From Clostridium tepidiprofundi DSM 19306 (GTDB lineage: Bacteria > Bacillota > Clostridia > Clostridiales > Clostridiaceae), in NCBI RefSeq assembly GCF_001594005.1, contig NZ_LTBA01000022.1:1-40801 (forward strand): a stretch of DNA of 40,801 bases, given 5' to 3'. The notes beneath the pieces were generated by a model that ran no database searches, was not told where the DNA came from, and saw only the letters and a program-made list of their open reading frames with translations. Shown one piece after another: positions 8,229-17,000 of this stretch (position 1 is the stretch's first letter; each line of letters opens with the position of its first letter). The position numbers and the translations under genes were made by a program.

Positions 8229-8585
8229 ATGACTAAAGTGTTAAAATTTCATAAAGAAGGATTTAATTGTGCAGAATCTATGGTAAAGGCAATGAATGAA
8301 GAAAAAAAATTAAATATTCCAATTTCGATTGCAAGTCCTTTTGGTACGGGTATGTCTGTTTGCAGCACTTGTGGTGCAGTTACAGGAGCACTTATGGTTT
8401 TAGGGGCAATAAAAGGAAGAGAGACATTAGAAGAGGTTAATGAATCGAGAAGAGCTGCTAGAGAAATAATGAGCAGAGTAAAAGAGGAATATGGTACATA
8501 TGAATGTTTAGAATTAAAGAAAAAAGGGGTATCTTGTAGTGAGATAATAAAGTATACTTATGATGTTTTACAAGAGTATGTATAG
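8229..8585 (+). CDS. C_GCAxxG_C_C family putative redox protein
   Basis: 118 residues. Start ATG 8229 is preferred over ATG 8223 because GAAGGAG (8215-8221) is 7 nt before it and only 1 nt before the other. Conserved cysteines follow the family pattern: GFNCAESM, then CSTCGAVTGALMVLGA, then YECLELKKKGVSC near the end. The pattern is that of the C_GCAxxG_C_C family, suspected from its cysteines to be redox-active or metal-binding, often membrane-associated. The exact function is not known. It stands alone between a repeat and sbcD. Confidence 0.8.
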   Translation: MTKVLKFHKEGFNCAESMVKAMNEEKKLNIPISIASPFGTGMSVCSTCGAVTGALMVLGAIKGRETLEEVNESRRAAREIMSRVKEEYGTYECLELKKKGVSCSEIIKYTYDVLQEYV

Positions 8586-8713
8586 AATATATTAAATTAA
8601 AAGACGATACCTATAATAGTGAGTTCTGTTATTATAGAATGTATGTATAGAACATATTAAATTAAAAGTTGAACTGTACTCCATTTTGTTAGGGTTTTCA
8701 TGTAGGTATAAGT

Positions 8714-8785
8714 TATACTTGCAAAGCTTTTAAAATCGTATAATTCTCTAGATAAAAATACAGATTTTATAACTTGATAAGTATA
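8714..8785 (+). repeat. 72-bp repeat with inverted ends, copy upstream of sbcD
   Basis: Runs from TATACTTGCAAAG to ACTTGATAAGTATA, the ends being imperfect inverted repeats. A second copy of the same length lies at 14867-14938 on the other strand. Both contain TTAAAATCGTATAATT and end 25-35 nt before a start codon. It could be a small mobile element or a shared promoter region. Confidence 0.75.
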
Positions 8786-8810
8786 TATTAAATTGAAAGA
8801 GGGGCTATAT

Positions 8811-10022
8811 ATGAAAATTTTGCATACTGCAGATTGGCATCTCGGAAAGAATTTAGAGGGTGAGAGCCGTATGGAAGAGCAGGAAGCATTTTTAGAAGAT
8901 TTTGTTAGTATTGTTGAAGAAAATAGTATCGATATGGTTATAATTGCAGGTGATATTTATGATAGTAGCAATCCACCTGCAAGGGCTGAAAGAATGTTTT
9001 ATAAGGCTTTAAAACAAATATCTAATAATGGTAAAAGGATAGTTTTGATTATTGCAGGAAATCATGATAATCCAGACAGATTAGTAGCAGCGAGTCCTCT
9101 TGCATATGAGCAGGGGATTTTGTTTTTATCAAAACCAAAGAGTTGCATAGAAATAGGCGAATGTGGTATTCATAGAGTTGTTGATGCAGGAGAAGGATAC
9201 TTAGAAGTCGATATAAATGGAGAAAAAGCTGTTATTATAACTATGCCTTATCCAAGTGAGAAAAGATTAAATGAAGTAATTTATGATAGTATTGAAGATG
9301 ACGACAGACAAAAAGCATATAGTGAAAAATTAGGTGAATTGTTTACAAGGCTTTCAGAAAAATTTAGAGATGATACTATCAATATTGCTGTATCACATCT
9401 GTTTGTCATAGGTGGAGAGGAATCTTCTTCGGAACGAAATATACAATTAGGAGGAAGTCTTGCTGTTAAATCCTCAGATCTTCCTTTAAAAGCACAATAT
9501 ATTGCATTGGGGCATCTACATAGGCCACAGGAAATCAAGAATAAAGGTACAAGAATTGTTTATTCAGGGTCACCTCTTCAATATAGCAAGAGTGAAATAG
9601 GTTATAGTAAATGCTGCTATATTGTGGATATTAAAGCTGGACATGAACCAGAAATCAGCAAAATATTTTTTAAAAATTACAAACCAATAGAAGTTTGGAA
9701 ATGCGAGAATGTAGAACAAGCAATAGAAAAGTGTAAACAAAACTCAGATAAAAATATGTGGGTATATATAGAGATTAAGACAGATAAATATATTACTCAA
9801 GAAGAAATGAAAATAATGAAAAGATTGAAAAAGGATATATTGGAGATAAAGCCTATAATAACGGGAAATGATGATGAATATGAAGAGTATTATGATATAA
9901 AAGAGAAAAGCATGTCAGAACTTTTTAGAGAATTTTACAAAAAACAAAGAGAAGTTGAACCTAGTGAAGAATTAATGGATTTGTTCTTAAACATAATTAA
10001 AGAGGAAGGAGGCGAGGAATAG
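8811..10022 (+). CDS. sbcD: Exonuclease SbcD (Mre11-like nuclease subunit)
   Basis: 403 residues from ATG 8811, which follows GAGGGG; an upstream TTG at 8793 overlaps that region and is less likely. The calcineurin-like metallophosphoesterase motifs are all present: HTADWHLGK, GDIYDSSNPP, AGNHDNPDRL, VSHLFV and GHLHRPQ, which bind two metal ions (Mn in homologues). The C-terminal part is the capping domain that contacts SbcC. With SbcC it forms the nuclease that cleaves hairpins and processes blocked double-strand ends. The stop TAG overlaps the GTG start of sbcC by one base, implying translational coupling. Confidence 0.96.
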   Translation: MKILHTADWHLGKNLEGESRMEEQEAFLEDFVSIVEENSIDMVIIAGDIYDSSNPPARAERMFYKALKQISNNGKRIVLIIAGNHDNPDRLVAASPLAYEQGILFLSKPKSCIEIGECGIHRVVDAGEGYLEVDINGEKAVIITMPYPSEKRLNEVIYDSIEDDDRQKAYSEKLGELFTRLSEKFRDDTINIAVSHLFVIGGEESSSERNIQLGGSLAVKSSDLPLKAQYIALGHLHRPQEIKNKGTRIVYSGSPLQYSKSEIGYSKCCYIVDIKAGHEPEISKIFFKNYKPIEVWKCENVEQAIEKCKQNSDKNMWVYIEIKTDKYITQEEMKIMKRLKKDILEIKPIITGNDDEYEEYYDIKEKSMSELFREFYKKQREVEPSEELMDLFLNIIKEEGGEE

Positions 10023-13000
10023 TGAAACCTGTAATGCTTAAAATAAAAGGTCTTAACAGTTTTATAGAAGAACAAATAATTGATTTTGAAAAGCTAACTG
10101 GAAAAGGATTGTTTGGTATATTTGGACATACGGGAAGTGGAAAGTCTACTATACTTGATGCAATAATAATTGCTTTGTATGGGAAAATACCCAGAGAGAG
10201 TACAGATTATATTAATACCAATTGTGATAGGCTTACATTAAGCTATGAATTTGAAATAGCACAGGGTAGAGAAAGAAATAGGTATGTTGTAGAGAGAAGT
10301 ATAAGAAAAGATAAGCATGGAGCGTATAAGACAGCATATGCAAGAATTATAGAAAAATGTAGAAATGGTGAATGTAAAATAATCGCAGAAAAATCAACAG
10401 AAGTTAAAGGAACTGTTGAAAAATTGATAGGACTTACTATAGACGATTTTACACGTTCAGTTGTTCTTCCTCAAGGTAAATTTAGTGAATTTTTAAAGCT
10501 TAAAGGCAAAGAAAGAAGGAATATGCTTGAAAGAATTTTTGCTCTTGAAAAGTATGGCAAGAGATTGGGAGAAAAAATAAGAAGTGCCAGAAATGGAGAA
10601 ACAGCTAATAAAAATATTTTAGAGGGTGAATTAAAAAAATATGAGGGATTTTCGGAAGATGATTATAAAGAAAAAGTAATAGAACTTAATGATTTGATAA
10701 ATTATGAAAAAGAATTAAGAAAAGAGAAAGAATATTTGTATGTAAAATATGATAAATATAATAGAATTTGGGAACTTCAAAATGAGCTAAAAATATTTGA
10801 AAGTGAGCAACAAAAATTAGATAGTAAAATTAATTATATAAATAATAAAAAAGATATAGTAGAAAAAGCAAAGAAAGCACTTGAGATAAAACCATTTATT
10901 GATGCTTTAAATGATACAAAGAACAAAATTGAAATAAATCAGAAAGAGTTAGATAATTTATGTATTAAATTGAAAAAAATTGACAAAAAACTTAAAGAAG
11001 TAGAAGACAAGTATCGTGAAGTACAAAAGGATAAAGATGAAAAGATACCTATGCTTGTCAAAAAGGAGTCAGAGCTAAATCAAGCAATTGAAATAAATGA
11101 TAAAGTAAGTAAATTAGAGCATGATAGGAATCAACTTTTGGAAAAATATAACTCAATTAAAAAGGATATTGGTGAGAATGAGATTAAATTAGAAAAAATA
11201 GGGGATAATATTAAAAAGTATACGAAAAAAGAGGAAGAAATAACAACAAGACTTCAACAAATAGAAATAGATCCAGAATTTAAAGAAAAAGTTCAAATGG
11301 CATATGAAAAAGAAAATAAGTATAATGAGTTAAAGGTAGAAAAGGAAAAAATAGAAAGTAATATAAATGCAAAACAAGAGCGTGTAAGAGAATTGCAAAT
11401 GAAATATACTAAAATACTGGAACAACAAAAAGAACAAAATGATAATGTGTTGAGTATTGAAAATAAATGTAGAGATTTAGAGAATAATTTCCCGGGTGAT
11501 AATAATATGTTGCTCGAAAAGCAAAATTCCCTAAATGATTTAAAAGAAACATTGCATAAAGCAATAAAAAATGACAAAAAAAGAGAAGAAGTACAGGGAA
11601 AATTAGATATAACGATTTTATCTAAAGCAAGTATTGAAAAAGAATTGATTGAAATTAATCAAAAAATTAATTATAACAAAGAGCTTATAGAAATATCTGA
11701 AAGAAAAATAGAAGAAATAGAAGATAGTAATAGAGCATCCATTTTAGCAGCTAAGCTTAAGCAAGGGGAACCTTGTCCGGTATGTGGTTCGACTCATCAT
11801 ATTAATTTGGCACACGATATAGATATTTACGATCTAGAGGAAGAAAAAAAATTAAAAAAGAAATTAGAAAAAGAAATTAGAGAATTAGATAAAGGTTTAA
11901 GAGAACTAGAAAAGAAATTTGCAGCTTATGAAAAAGAAGAGGAACACTTAAAAAATGAATTATATTTGCTAAACGAGGAATTAAAAGGGATTAACATAGA
12001 AAAATTAACATTAGAGTATGATAAAGCTGAAAAGGAACTTAATAATTTTAAAATTAAGCTAAATGATTACAGTATACAAAAAGAAAAATTATATAAATAC
12101 TTATCAAAAGAAAAAGACAATAAAAGTAAAATTGATACTGAAGTTGTCCAAATTAGTGAAAGATTAAAAAATGAATGTAAATCAATAAGTGAGTTAAATA
12201 TAGATTTAGGTAAAATAAATGATAAAATTGACGAGATTTCAAAGGAGTATTTTGCTTTTAAGGAAGAACTAGGACTGGACAATGTAAAATCTAAGATAGA
12301 TGAAATTAAAAAATTTGAGAAGGAAAGCAATAAACTTCAAAAGCTTCAGATTAGCGTAAGAAAAAATATTGAAGAAAGTAAAGCTACTAAAGAAAAATTA
12401 AATAAATATATAACAGATTTAAGAATTGAAATGACAAAGGTTATTGAAATTGGTAAAGAAAAAGGTGAAAATATAAATGGATTAAAAGAACAAGTATTAA
12501 AGTTGACAGATGGAAAAGATGCCATAGAATATTTAGAAACTATAAGGAGAGATATAAAAAATATAAATAAATTAAATGAAGAAATGAAAGAGCAGTTTGA
12601 ACTGACTAAGGAAAACCAAAAGAATATTTCAGAAAATGTTTTGAGCAGAGGTCAGCAGATAAAAATGCTTATGAATTTGCAATCAGAACAATTGAATAAT
12701 TTAAATGCATTAATGAAAGAGAAAAACTTTAATAGTAAAGAAGAAGTACTAAACAATATCATTTCAGAAAGTGAATTAAAAAAGTTTGATACAGAGATAA
12801 AGTATTTCGAAGATAACTGTAAAAATGTCAAAAGCAATATATGTAGAATTCAGAAAAAGCTAGGTAATGAAAAAATAGAAGAACATGAATGGAATGATAT
12901 TAAAAATAGAAAATTAGAAGTCGAACAATTGCTAAATATTAAAATAAAGGAAATAGCTACAAAACAAAAAGTTGTTGATGATATGAAAGAAGACTTAAAA

Positions 13001-13555
13001 AAGTTTAAGGAATTAAAAAAGAGGGAAAGAGAAATAGAACACAGATTGAGTTTGTTGAATGATTTAGATAAATTAGTGCAGGGAAATAGATTTGTTGAAT
13101 TTGTTGCTATGAATAGGCTTAAATATATTGCTCGTGAAGCATCGAAAAGGTTAAAAGATATAACAAATAACAGGTATGCTCTTGAAATTGATGGAGAAGG
13201 TAATTTTACAATAAGGGATGATAAGAACGGTGGTGTAGTAAGAGAAATCAGTTCATTATCAGGTGGAGAGACTTTTTTAACATCGCTGGCGTTGGCATTA
13301 GCACTTTCATCACAGATTCAGCTAAAAGGTAGTGCACCGTTAGAGTTTTTCTTTTTAGATGAAGGATTTGGAAGTTTGGATAGTGATCTGTTAGAAGTTG
13401 TTATGACTTCTCTTGAAAAACTTCACACAGATAAGTTATCAGTAGGAATAATAAGCCATGTTGAAGAATTAAAAAACAGAGTCCCAGTTAAGTTGATAGT
13501 TACTCCTGCTGAACCTGGTGAACATGGAAGTAAGGTCAAATTGGAATATAGCTAA
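10022..13555 (+). CDS. sbcC: Exonuclease SbcC (Rad50-like ATPase subunit)
   Basis: 1177 residues, GTG start coupled to sbcD by a TAGTG overlap. Walker A is GHTGSGKST (residues 35-43). Long heptad-rich coiled coils run to and from a zinc hook CPVC at about residue 586, where two molecules dimerise. The C-terminal ATPase half has the ABC signature SLSGGETFLTSLALAL at about 1075-1090 and Walker B FFFLDEGFGSLD at about 1110. The overall layout (head, coil, hook, coil, head) and length agree with bacterial SbcC. It drives ATP-dependent conformational control of the SbcD nuclease at DNA ends and cruciforms. Confidence 0.97.
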   Translation: MKPVMLKIKGLNSFIEEQIIDFEKLTGKGLFGIFGHTGSGKSTILDAIIIALYGKIPRESTDYINTNCDRLTLSYEFEIAQGRERNRYVVERSIRKDKHGAYKTAYARIIEKCRNGECKIIAEKSTEVKGTVEKLIGLTIDDFTRSVVLPQGKFSEFLKLKGKERRNMLERIFALEKYGKRLGEKIRSARNGETANKNILEGELKKYEGFSEDDYKEKVIELNDLINYEKELRKEKEYLYVKYDKYNRIWELQNELKIFESEQQKLDSKINYINNKKDIVEKAKKALEIKPFIDALNDTKNKIEINQKELDNLCIKLKKIDKKLKEVEDKYREVQKDKDEKIPMLVKKESELNQAIEINDKVSKLEHDRNQLLEKYNSIKKDIGENEIKLEKIGDNIKKYTKKEEEITTRLQQIEIDPEFKEKVQMAYEKENKYNELKVEKEKIESNINAKQERVRELQMKYTKILEQQKEQNDNVLSIENKCRDLENNFPGDNNMLLEKQNSLNDLKETLHKAIKNDKKREEVQGKLDITILSKASIEKELIEINQKINYNKELIEISERKIEEIEDSNRASILAAKLKQGEPCPVCGSTHHINLAHDIDIYDLEEEKKLKKKLEKEIRELDKGLRELEKKFAAYEKEEEHLKNELYLLNEELKGINIEKLTLEYDKAEKELNNFKIKLNDYSIQKEKLYKYLSKEKDNKSKIDTEVVQISERLKNECKSISELNIDLGKINDKIDEISKEYFAFKEELGLDNVKSKIDEIKKFEKESNKLQKLQISVRKNIEESKATKEKLNKYITDLRIEMTKVIEIGKEKGENINGLKEQVLKLTDGKDAIEYLETIRRDIKNINKLNEEMKEQFELTKENQKNISENVLSRGQQIKMLMNLQSEQLNNLNALMKEKNFNSKEEVLNNIISESELKKFDTEIKYFEDNCKNVKSNICRIQKKLGNEKIEEHEWNDIKNRKLEVEQLLNIKIKEIATKQKVVDDMKEDLKKFKELKKREREIEHRLSLLNDLDKLVQGNRFVEFVAMNRLKYIAREASKRLKDITNNRYALEIDGEGNFTIRDDKNGGVVREISSLSGGETFLTSLALALALSSQIQLKGSAPLEFFFLDEGFGSLDSDLLEVVMTSLEKLHTDKLSVGIISHVEELKNRVPVKLIVTPAEPGEHGSKVKLEYS

Positions 13556-13664
13556 GGTATTTTTGGTATATTCCATTAATATCAATAGGAACTATTTACT
13601 ACTGATAATAATAGTGTTATAATGGTGTCAAATTTAAGTACCAAATTTTGAAAGGATATAATAT

Positions 13665-14291
13665 ATGGCAAGTAAAGTATATGCAGTTAGAGAAGGAAGA
13701 AGAACGGGAATTTTTAATTCTTGGAAGGAATGTGAACAACAAGTTAAAGGATATTCTGGAGCAGAATACAAGAGTTTTAAAACTTTCGATGAAGCAGGAG
13801 AGTATTTGAACTATTCTAATGAACTATTATGTGAAAAAGAAGAAGACAATAGCAATAGCACAATAATGACGTATAATGATACAATGATAGCATATGTTGA
13901 TGGAAGCTATGATGATAGTATAAGGCAGTTTGGTTCGGGTATTGTAATTCTTTTTAATGGTGAGGAGAAAACATTCAGTATAAGAGGAACTGATGAGAGC
14001 TTGATAGATATGAGAAATGTTGCAGGAGAAATAAAAGGTGCAGAAAAAGCAATGCAATACGCTGTGGATAATAATGTTAACAGACTCATAATATATTACG
14101 ATTATGAGGGGATAGAAAAATGGTGTATAAGGGCATGGAGTGCTAGAAAAGAAGGTACTAAAAAATACAGAGATTTTTATGATGAAGTTAGTAAAAAAGT
14201 AAATATTCAATTTGTTAAGGTAAAGGCTCATTCAGGAGATAAATATAATGAAGAAGCTGATAAATTGGCAAAGGAATCATTGGGTATGTAA
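13665..14291 (+). CDS. rnhA: Ribonuclease HI with N-terminal RNA/DNA-hybrid-binding (viroplasmin) domain
   Basis: 208 residues. Residues 1-50 are a hybrid-binding domain of the type found in eukaryotic RNase H1: KVYAVREGRRTGIF, SWKECEQQVKGYSGAEYKSF, then EA. Residues about 72-208 are RNase H fold: YVDGSY (Asp79), AGEIKGAEKA, LIIYYDYEGIEKW, VKVKAHSGDKYNEEADKLA, giving the acidic D-E-D-D set. It removes RNA from RNA/DNA hybrids at R-loops and primers. AAAGGAT precedes the ATG. It faces the gene at 14832 and shares a bidirectional terminator with it. A TATAAT box (13618-13623) lies upstream as a plausible promoter part. Confidence 0.93.
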   Translation: MASKVYAVREGRRTGIFNSWKECEQQVKGYSGAEYKSFKTFDEAGEYLNYSNELLCEKEEDNSNSTIMTYNDTMIAYVDGSYDDSIRQFGSGIVILFNGEEKTFSIRGTDESLIDMRNVAGEIKGAEKAMQYAVDNNVNRLIIYYDYEGIEKWCIRAWSARKEGTKKYRDFYDEVSKKVNIQFVKVKAHSGDKYNEEADKLAKESLGM

Positions 14292-14325
14292 ACATAAGCC
14301 TGTAAATATTTTTGTGTATTTTAAA

Positions 14326-14372
14326 GACTTTCCCCCTATTGCTTATATTGTACAAGCAATAGGGGGAAAGTC
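14326..14372. terminator. Bidirectional terminator between RNase H and the secreted helical protein
   Basis: A 19-bp perfect inverted repeat starting GACTTTCCCCCTATTGCTT with a 9-nt loop, between two convergent genes. The longest perfect stem found in this window. Confidence 0.85.
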
Positions 14373-14379
14373 TAATACT

Positions 14380-14832
14380 TTACTTTTTTAGGTTCTGTTT
14401 TAATGCAGTTGATAATGAATTATTGATATCATTTTTAATTGATTCTATGCTGTTGTTTACTTCAGTAGTAATAGAATTCTTTGTTTTTTGTGTATTAGAA
14501 TCAATTTCACTATCTATAGCATTTTTTAAGTTTTCATAATATTTTTCTAATTCTTTGTTGGCTCTTGAAATTTCAGAACTTTTATATTTTTCAATATCAC
14601 TAAATGATTTATTTACCTTATATTTAATATAGTTACTTATTTTCTTTTTGTATGCATTATCTAGATTATTAAGGTCATTTTTAGTGGCATCATCATAATG
14701 TGCCTTAATTGAAATAAAGCTTTTTGAAATCAAATCAATAATGTTAGTATCTAGTACTGTTGTTGCATAAACTTGTCCAACTCCTAATAGTAATGAAATA
14801 GTTAATAATGCTGAAAATAGTCTTTTTTTCAT
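14380..14832 (-). CDS. Secreted helical (coiled-coil) protein of unknown function
   Basis: 150 residues with an N-terminal Sec signal peptide (MKKRLFSALLTISLLLGVG, predicted cleavage near VYA-T). The mature part is a highly charged, almost wholly helical chain rich in Asn, Ser, Lys and Glu, with repeated NSIxxIKNDINNSL-like heptads, and no Cys. No enzyme or binding motif seen. AAAGGAGG precedes the ATG. The 72-bp repeat ends 34 nt upstream and may supply its promoter. I do not recognise a family. Confidence 0.7.
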   Translation of the reverse strand: MKKRLFSALLTISLLLGVGQVYATTVLDTNIIDLISKSFISIKAHYDDATKNDLNNLDNAYKKKISNYIKYKVNKSFSDIEKYKSSEISRANKELEKYYENLKNAIDSEIDSNTQKTKNSITTEVNNSIESIKNDINNSLSTALKQNLKK

Positions 14833-14866
14833 AATTTTCCTCCTTTGTGTGATATGTTTAATCAGT

Positions 14867-14938
14867 TATACTTATAAAGTTATAAAATTCGTATTTTTGT
14901 TTATAAAATTATACGATTTTAAGAACTTTGCAAGTATA
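14867..14938 (-). repeat. 72-bp repeat with inverted ends, second copy
   Basis: Reverse complement of this segment matches 8714-8785 along its whole length with roughly ten differences: TATACTTGCAAAG, TTAAAATCGTATAATT, AAAAATAC, ATTTTATAACTT, TAAGTATA. It faces the gene at 14832 as the other copy faces sbcD. Confidence 0.75.
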
Positions 14939-15313
14939 TAAAATCTGCATTCTCGTTTAGAGCATCATATAATTATTTTTAGTATGATCAAGCAGCATAA
15001 TAACATTTTAATAGGTGAGATATAAAAAAACAATGATTTAATGTTGGGTTTAAAACCATAATTGCTACTTCGAGTTAAATAATTCTATAAGATTTATAAG
15101 GAAATAATTGTATTTTGTAGTGGTGTTAAAAGAGTAAATGTACTATAATAGCATTGTATACTTGTATTTTGCTTTGTCTCAGAGTCAATTAAGGCAAAGC
15201 AAATGTACTATAATAGTTGTATATTGCAGTATAATAAAAGAGTGTAATGAAAATCTGTAATAAAAAAATGATAAAAATATGATTTGCAAATATTATGTGA
15301 AAGGATGAATAAA
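14939..15313. other. Intergenic region with duplicated promoter-like block and hairpin
   Basis: The 16-mer AAATGTACTATAATAG occurs identically at 15136-15151 and 15201-15216, each with a TATAAT box. Between them TTTGCTTTG (15168-15176) pairs with CAAAGCAAA (15195-15203). This could be a duplicated promoter with an operator or hairpin for the gene at 15314. No ORF seen. Confidence 0.5.
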
Positions 15314-15811
15314 ATGAAAGAAGTAACAAATTTTAAAAGCTGTTTAAAGCCAGTTCCAGATGTTTTGGTGTCTTGTAGAGGGCTAAACGGTGAAAATAAT
15401 GCTTTGGCTGTAGAGTATGCAGGGAATTGTAGCTATGATCCGCCAATGGTAATGGTGGGAATTGTACCATCTAGATATTCATACAATATGATTAAGGAAA
15501 GTGGTGTATTTGTAGTTAACTTAGTTAGCGAAGAATTAAGGGAAAAATATGCATATCTTGGGAGTCATAGTAGGCGTGACGAAAACAAATTAGAAGTTAT
15601 TGATATGAAAGTTGGAGAAGGAGTAAAAGTTAATGCACCAGTACTTTTGGATTGTCCTGTGAGTATTGAATGCAAAGTTGTAGATTCAATATTGACTGGT
15701 TCACATGAAATGTTTATAGGAAAAGTAGAATATATACATGCAAAGGATGAATTGATAAAAGAAGATGGCAGCGTAGATTATTCAAAAATAAATTTTCTTA
15801 AGTTTAGATAA
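15314..15811 (+). CDS. Flavin reductase-like (FMN-binding) protein
   Basis: 165 residues from ATG 15314, which has GAAAGGA about 9 nt upstream; ATG 15305 overlaps that site. The split-barrel flavin reductase/flavoredoxin fold is suggested by PDVLVSCRGLNGENNALAVEY, CSYDPPMVMVGIVPSRYSYNMI, GVFVVNL and the C-terminal VDYSKINFLKF. Members bind FMN and transfer electrons from NAD(P)H or ferredoxin-type partners. The partner here cannot be identified. The next gene (dipeptidase) lies 77 nt downstream on the same strand with a strong palindrome between. Confidence 0.82.
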   Translation: MKEVTNFKSCLKPVPDVLVSCRGLNGENNALAVEYAGNCSYDPPMVMVGIVPSRYSYNMIKESGVFVVNLVSEELREKYAYLGSHSRRDENKLEVIDMKVGEGVKVNAPVLLDCPVSIECKVVDSILTGSHEMFIGKVEYIHAKDELIKEDGSVDYSKINFLKFR

Positions 15812-15843
15812 AATAATACAAAGCAATATAAAGTAATATAATA

Positions 15844-15871
15844 CCAGGGGTGCAAAATTTTGCACCCCTGG
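15844..15871. promoter_or_regulatory. 28-bp perfect palindrome directly upstream of the dipeptidase ribosome site
   Basis: The left half is CCAGGGGTGCAAAA and the right half its exact complement. No T-run follows in either direction, so it is not a classical terminator. It lies between the flavin reductase stop and the GGAGGG of the next gene, so it may be an operator, an RNA hairpin, or a mobile palindrome. A near-identical 14-mer, GGGGTGTAAAATTT, recurs at 18126. Confidence 0.6.
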
Positions 15872-15888
15872 GGTGAAGGAGGGAACAT

Positions 15889-16842
15889 ATGGGTTTAATT
15901 GATTTGCATTGTGATACTATTTGGAGAATATTTGAAAGCAAAACAGATGCAAATTTAACGAGAAATGACTTTCATGTTGATATTGATAAATTGGTAAAAG
16001 CAAATTCTTTTGCACAATTTTTTGCTTTGTTTATTGATAGGGAAGAAGTGATAAAAAAAGGGAAAAGTCATGTTGAATATTGCAGTGAAATGCTTGATAG
16101 ATTTTATACTGAAATAGAAAATAATGATGATAAAATTAGGTTTGCGGGTAATTATGAGCAATACATTGAAAATAGAAATAACAATAAAGTATCAGCATTT
16201 CTTACTATTGAAGGTGGAGACGCTTTAGAAGGAAAGTTGTATAATTTAAGAAATTTTTATAGATTAGGTGTGAGGCTCATAACTTTGACATGGAATTATG
16301 ATAATGAAATAGGTTATCCTAATTGCAACAAAGAGAGTATGGATAGAGGACTTACTGATTTTGGGAAGCAAGTTGTGAAAGAAATGAACAGATTGGGTAT
16401 GATAGTGGATGTATCTCATTTGTCAGATGGTGGATTTTATGATGTTGCAGCTTTATCAGATAAACCTTTTGTAGCATCACATTCTGATGCACGATTTATT
16501 CAAAATCATTTTAGAAATTTAAATGATGATATGATAAAAATACTTTCTGAAAAAGGTGGTGTCATGGGAATTAATTTCTGTACCAGCTTTTTATCAAATA
16601 AAGACATCAGTTTAATAGAAGATATTATTAGACATATAAAACATATCAAAAATGTAGGTGGCATTGATGTAATATCGATAGGTTCTGATTTTGATGGTAT
16701 AGGTGGAAATATTGAGATTAACAATATTGGGGAAATGGAAAAACTGTTTATTTCACTTTCAAAAGCAGGATTTACGGATGATGAAATAGAAAGGATATTG
16801 TATAAAAATGCAGAGAGAGTAATAAGAGATTGTTTGAGATAG
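15889..16842 (+). CDS. Membrane dipeptidase (peptidase family M19)
   Basis: 317 residues. Renal-dipeptidase-type zinc ligands are visible: LHCDT (His7, Asp9), LTIEGGDAL (bridging Glu), DVSHLSD and VASHSDAR. SIGSDFDGIG near the C-terminus is also typical of the family. Family members hydrolyse dipeptides, including those with C-terminal D-residues. No signal peptide, so it is probably cytoplasmic despite the family name. A strong GAAGGAGGG precedes the ATG. It follows the flavin reductase with the palindrome in between. Confidence 0.93.
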   Translation: MGLIDLHCDTIWRIFESKTDANLTRNDFHVDIDKLVKANSFAQFFALFIDREEVIKKGKSHVEYCSEMLDRFYTEIENNDDKIRFAGNYEQYIENRNNNKVSAFLTIEGGDALEGKLYNLRNFYRLGVRLITLTWNYDNEIGYPNCNKESMDRGLTDFGKQVVKEMNRLGMIVDVSHLSDGGFYDVAALSDKPFVASHSDARFIQNHFRNLNDDMIKILSEKGGVMGINFCTSFLSNKDISLIEDIIRHIKHIKNVGGIDVISIGSDFDGIGGNIEINNIGEMEKLFISLSKAGFTDDEIERILYKNAERVIRDCLR

Positions 16843-16871
16843 CATAAACAGAAGCAAAAATATTTAAACCG

Positions 16872-16945
16872 TTATTGAGTTTAAGAGACTACCACTTCTA
16901 CAAGTGGGAGATTGAAGCTTTTGCTTTAGCAAAACGAGTTTGCTT
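16872..16945 (+). repeat. Hairpin-repeat family, copy 4 (middle stem deleted)
   Basis: Preceded by TTAT; contains CCACTTCTACAAGTGG and then fuses GAAGCTTTTGCTTT directly to AGCAAAACGAGTT, omitting the 12-bp middle stem. The internal deletion joins two GCTTT-type sequences, suggesting slippage. Confidence 0.75.
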
Positions 16946-17000
16946 GTATAATAGAGTATTATAACATTGATGAATGGTTGATATAGAGGAGAAATTCGTT

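Noticed and set aside
13827..14231. Minus-strand open frame of 134 codons opposite RNase H
   Set aside because: RNase H is unmistakable on the plus strand; the antisense frame has no motif or ribosome site.
15844..15871. Classical Rho-independent terminator upstream of the dipeptidase
   Set aside because: No T-tract follows the stem on either strand and it sits immediately before a ribosome site.
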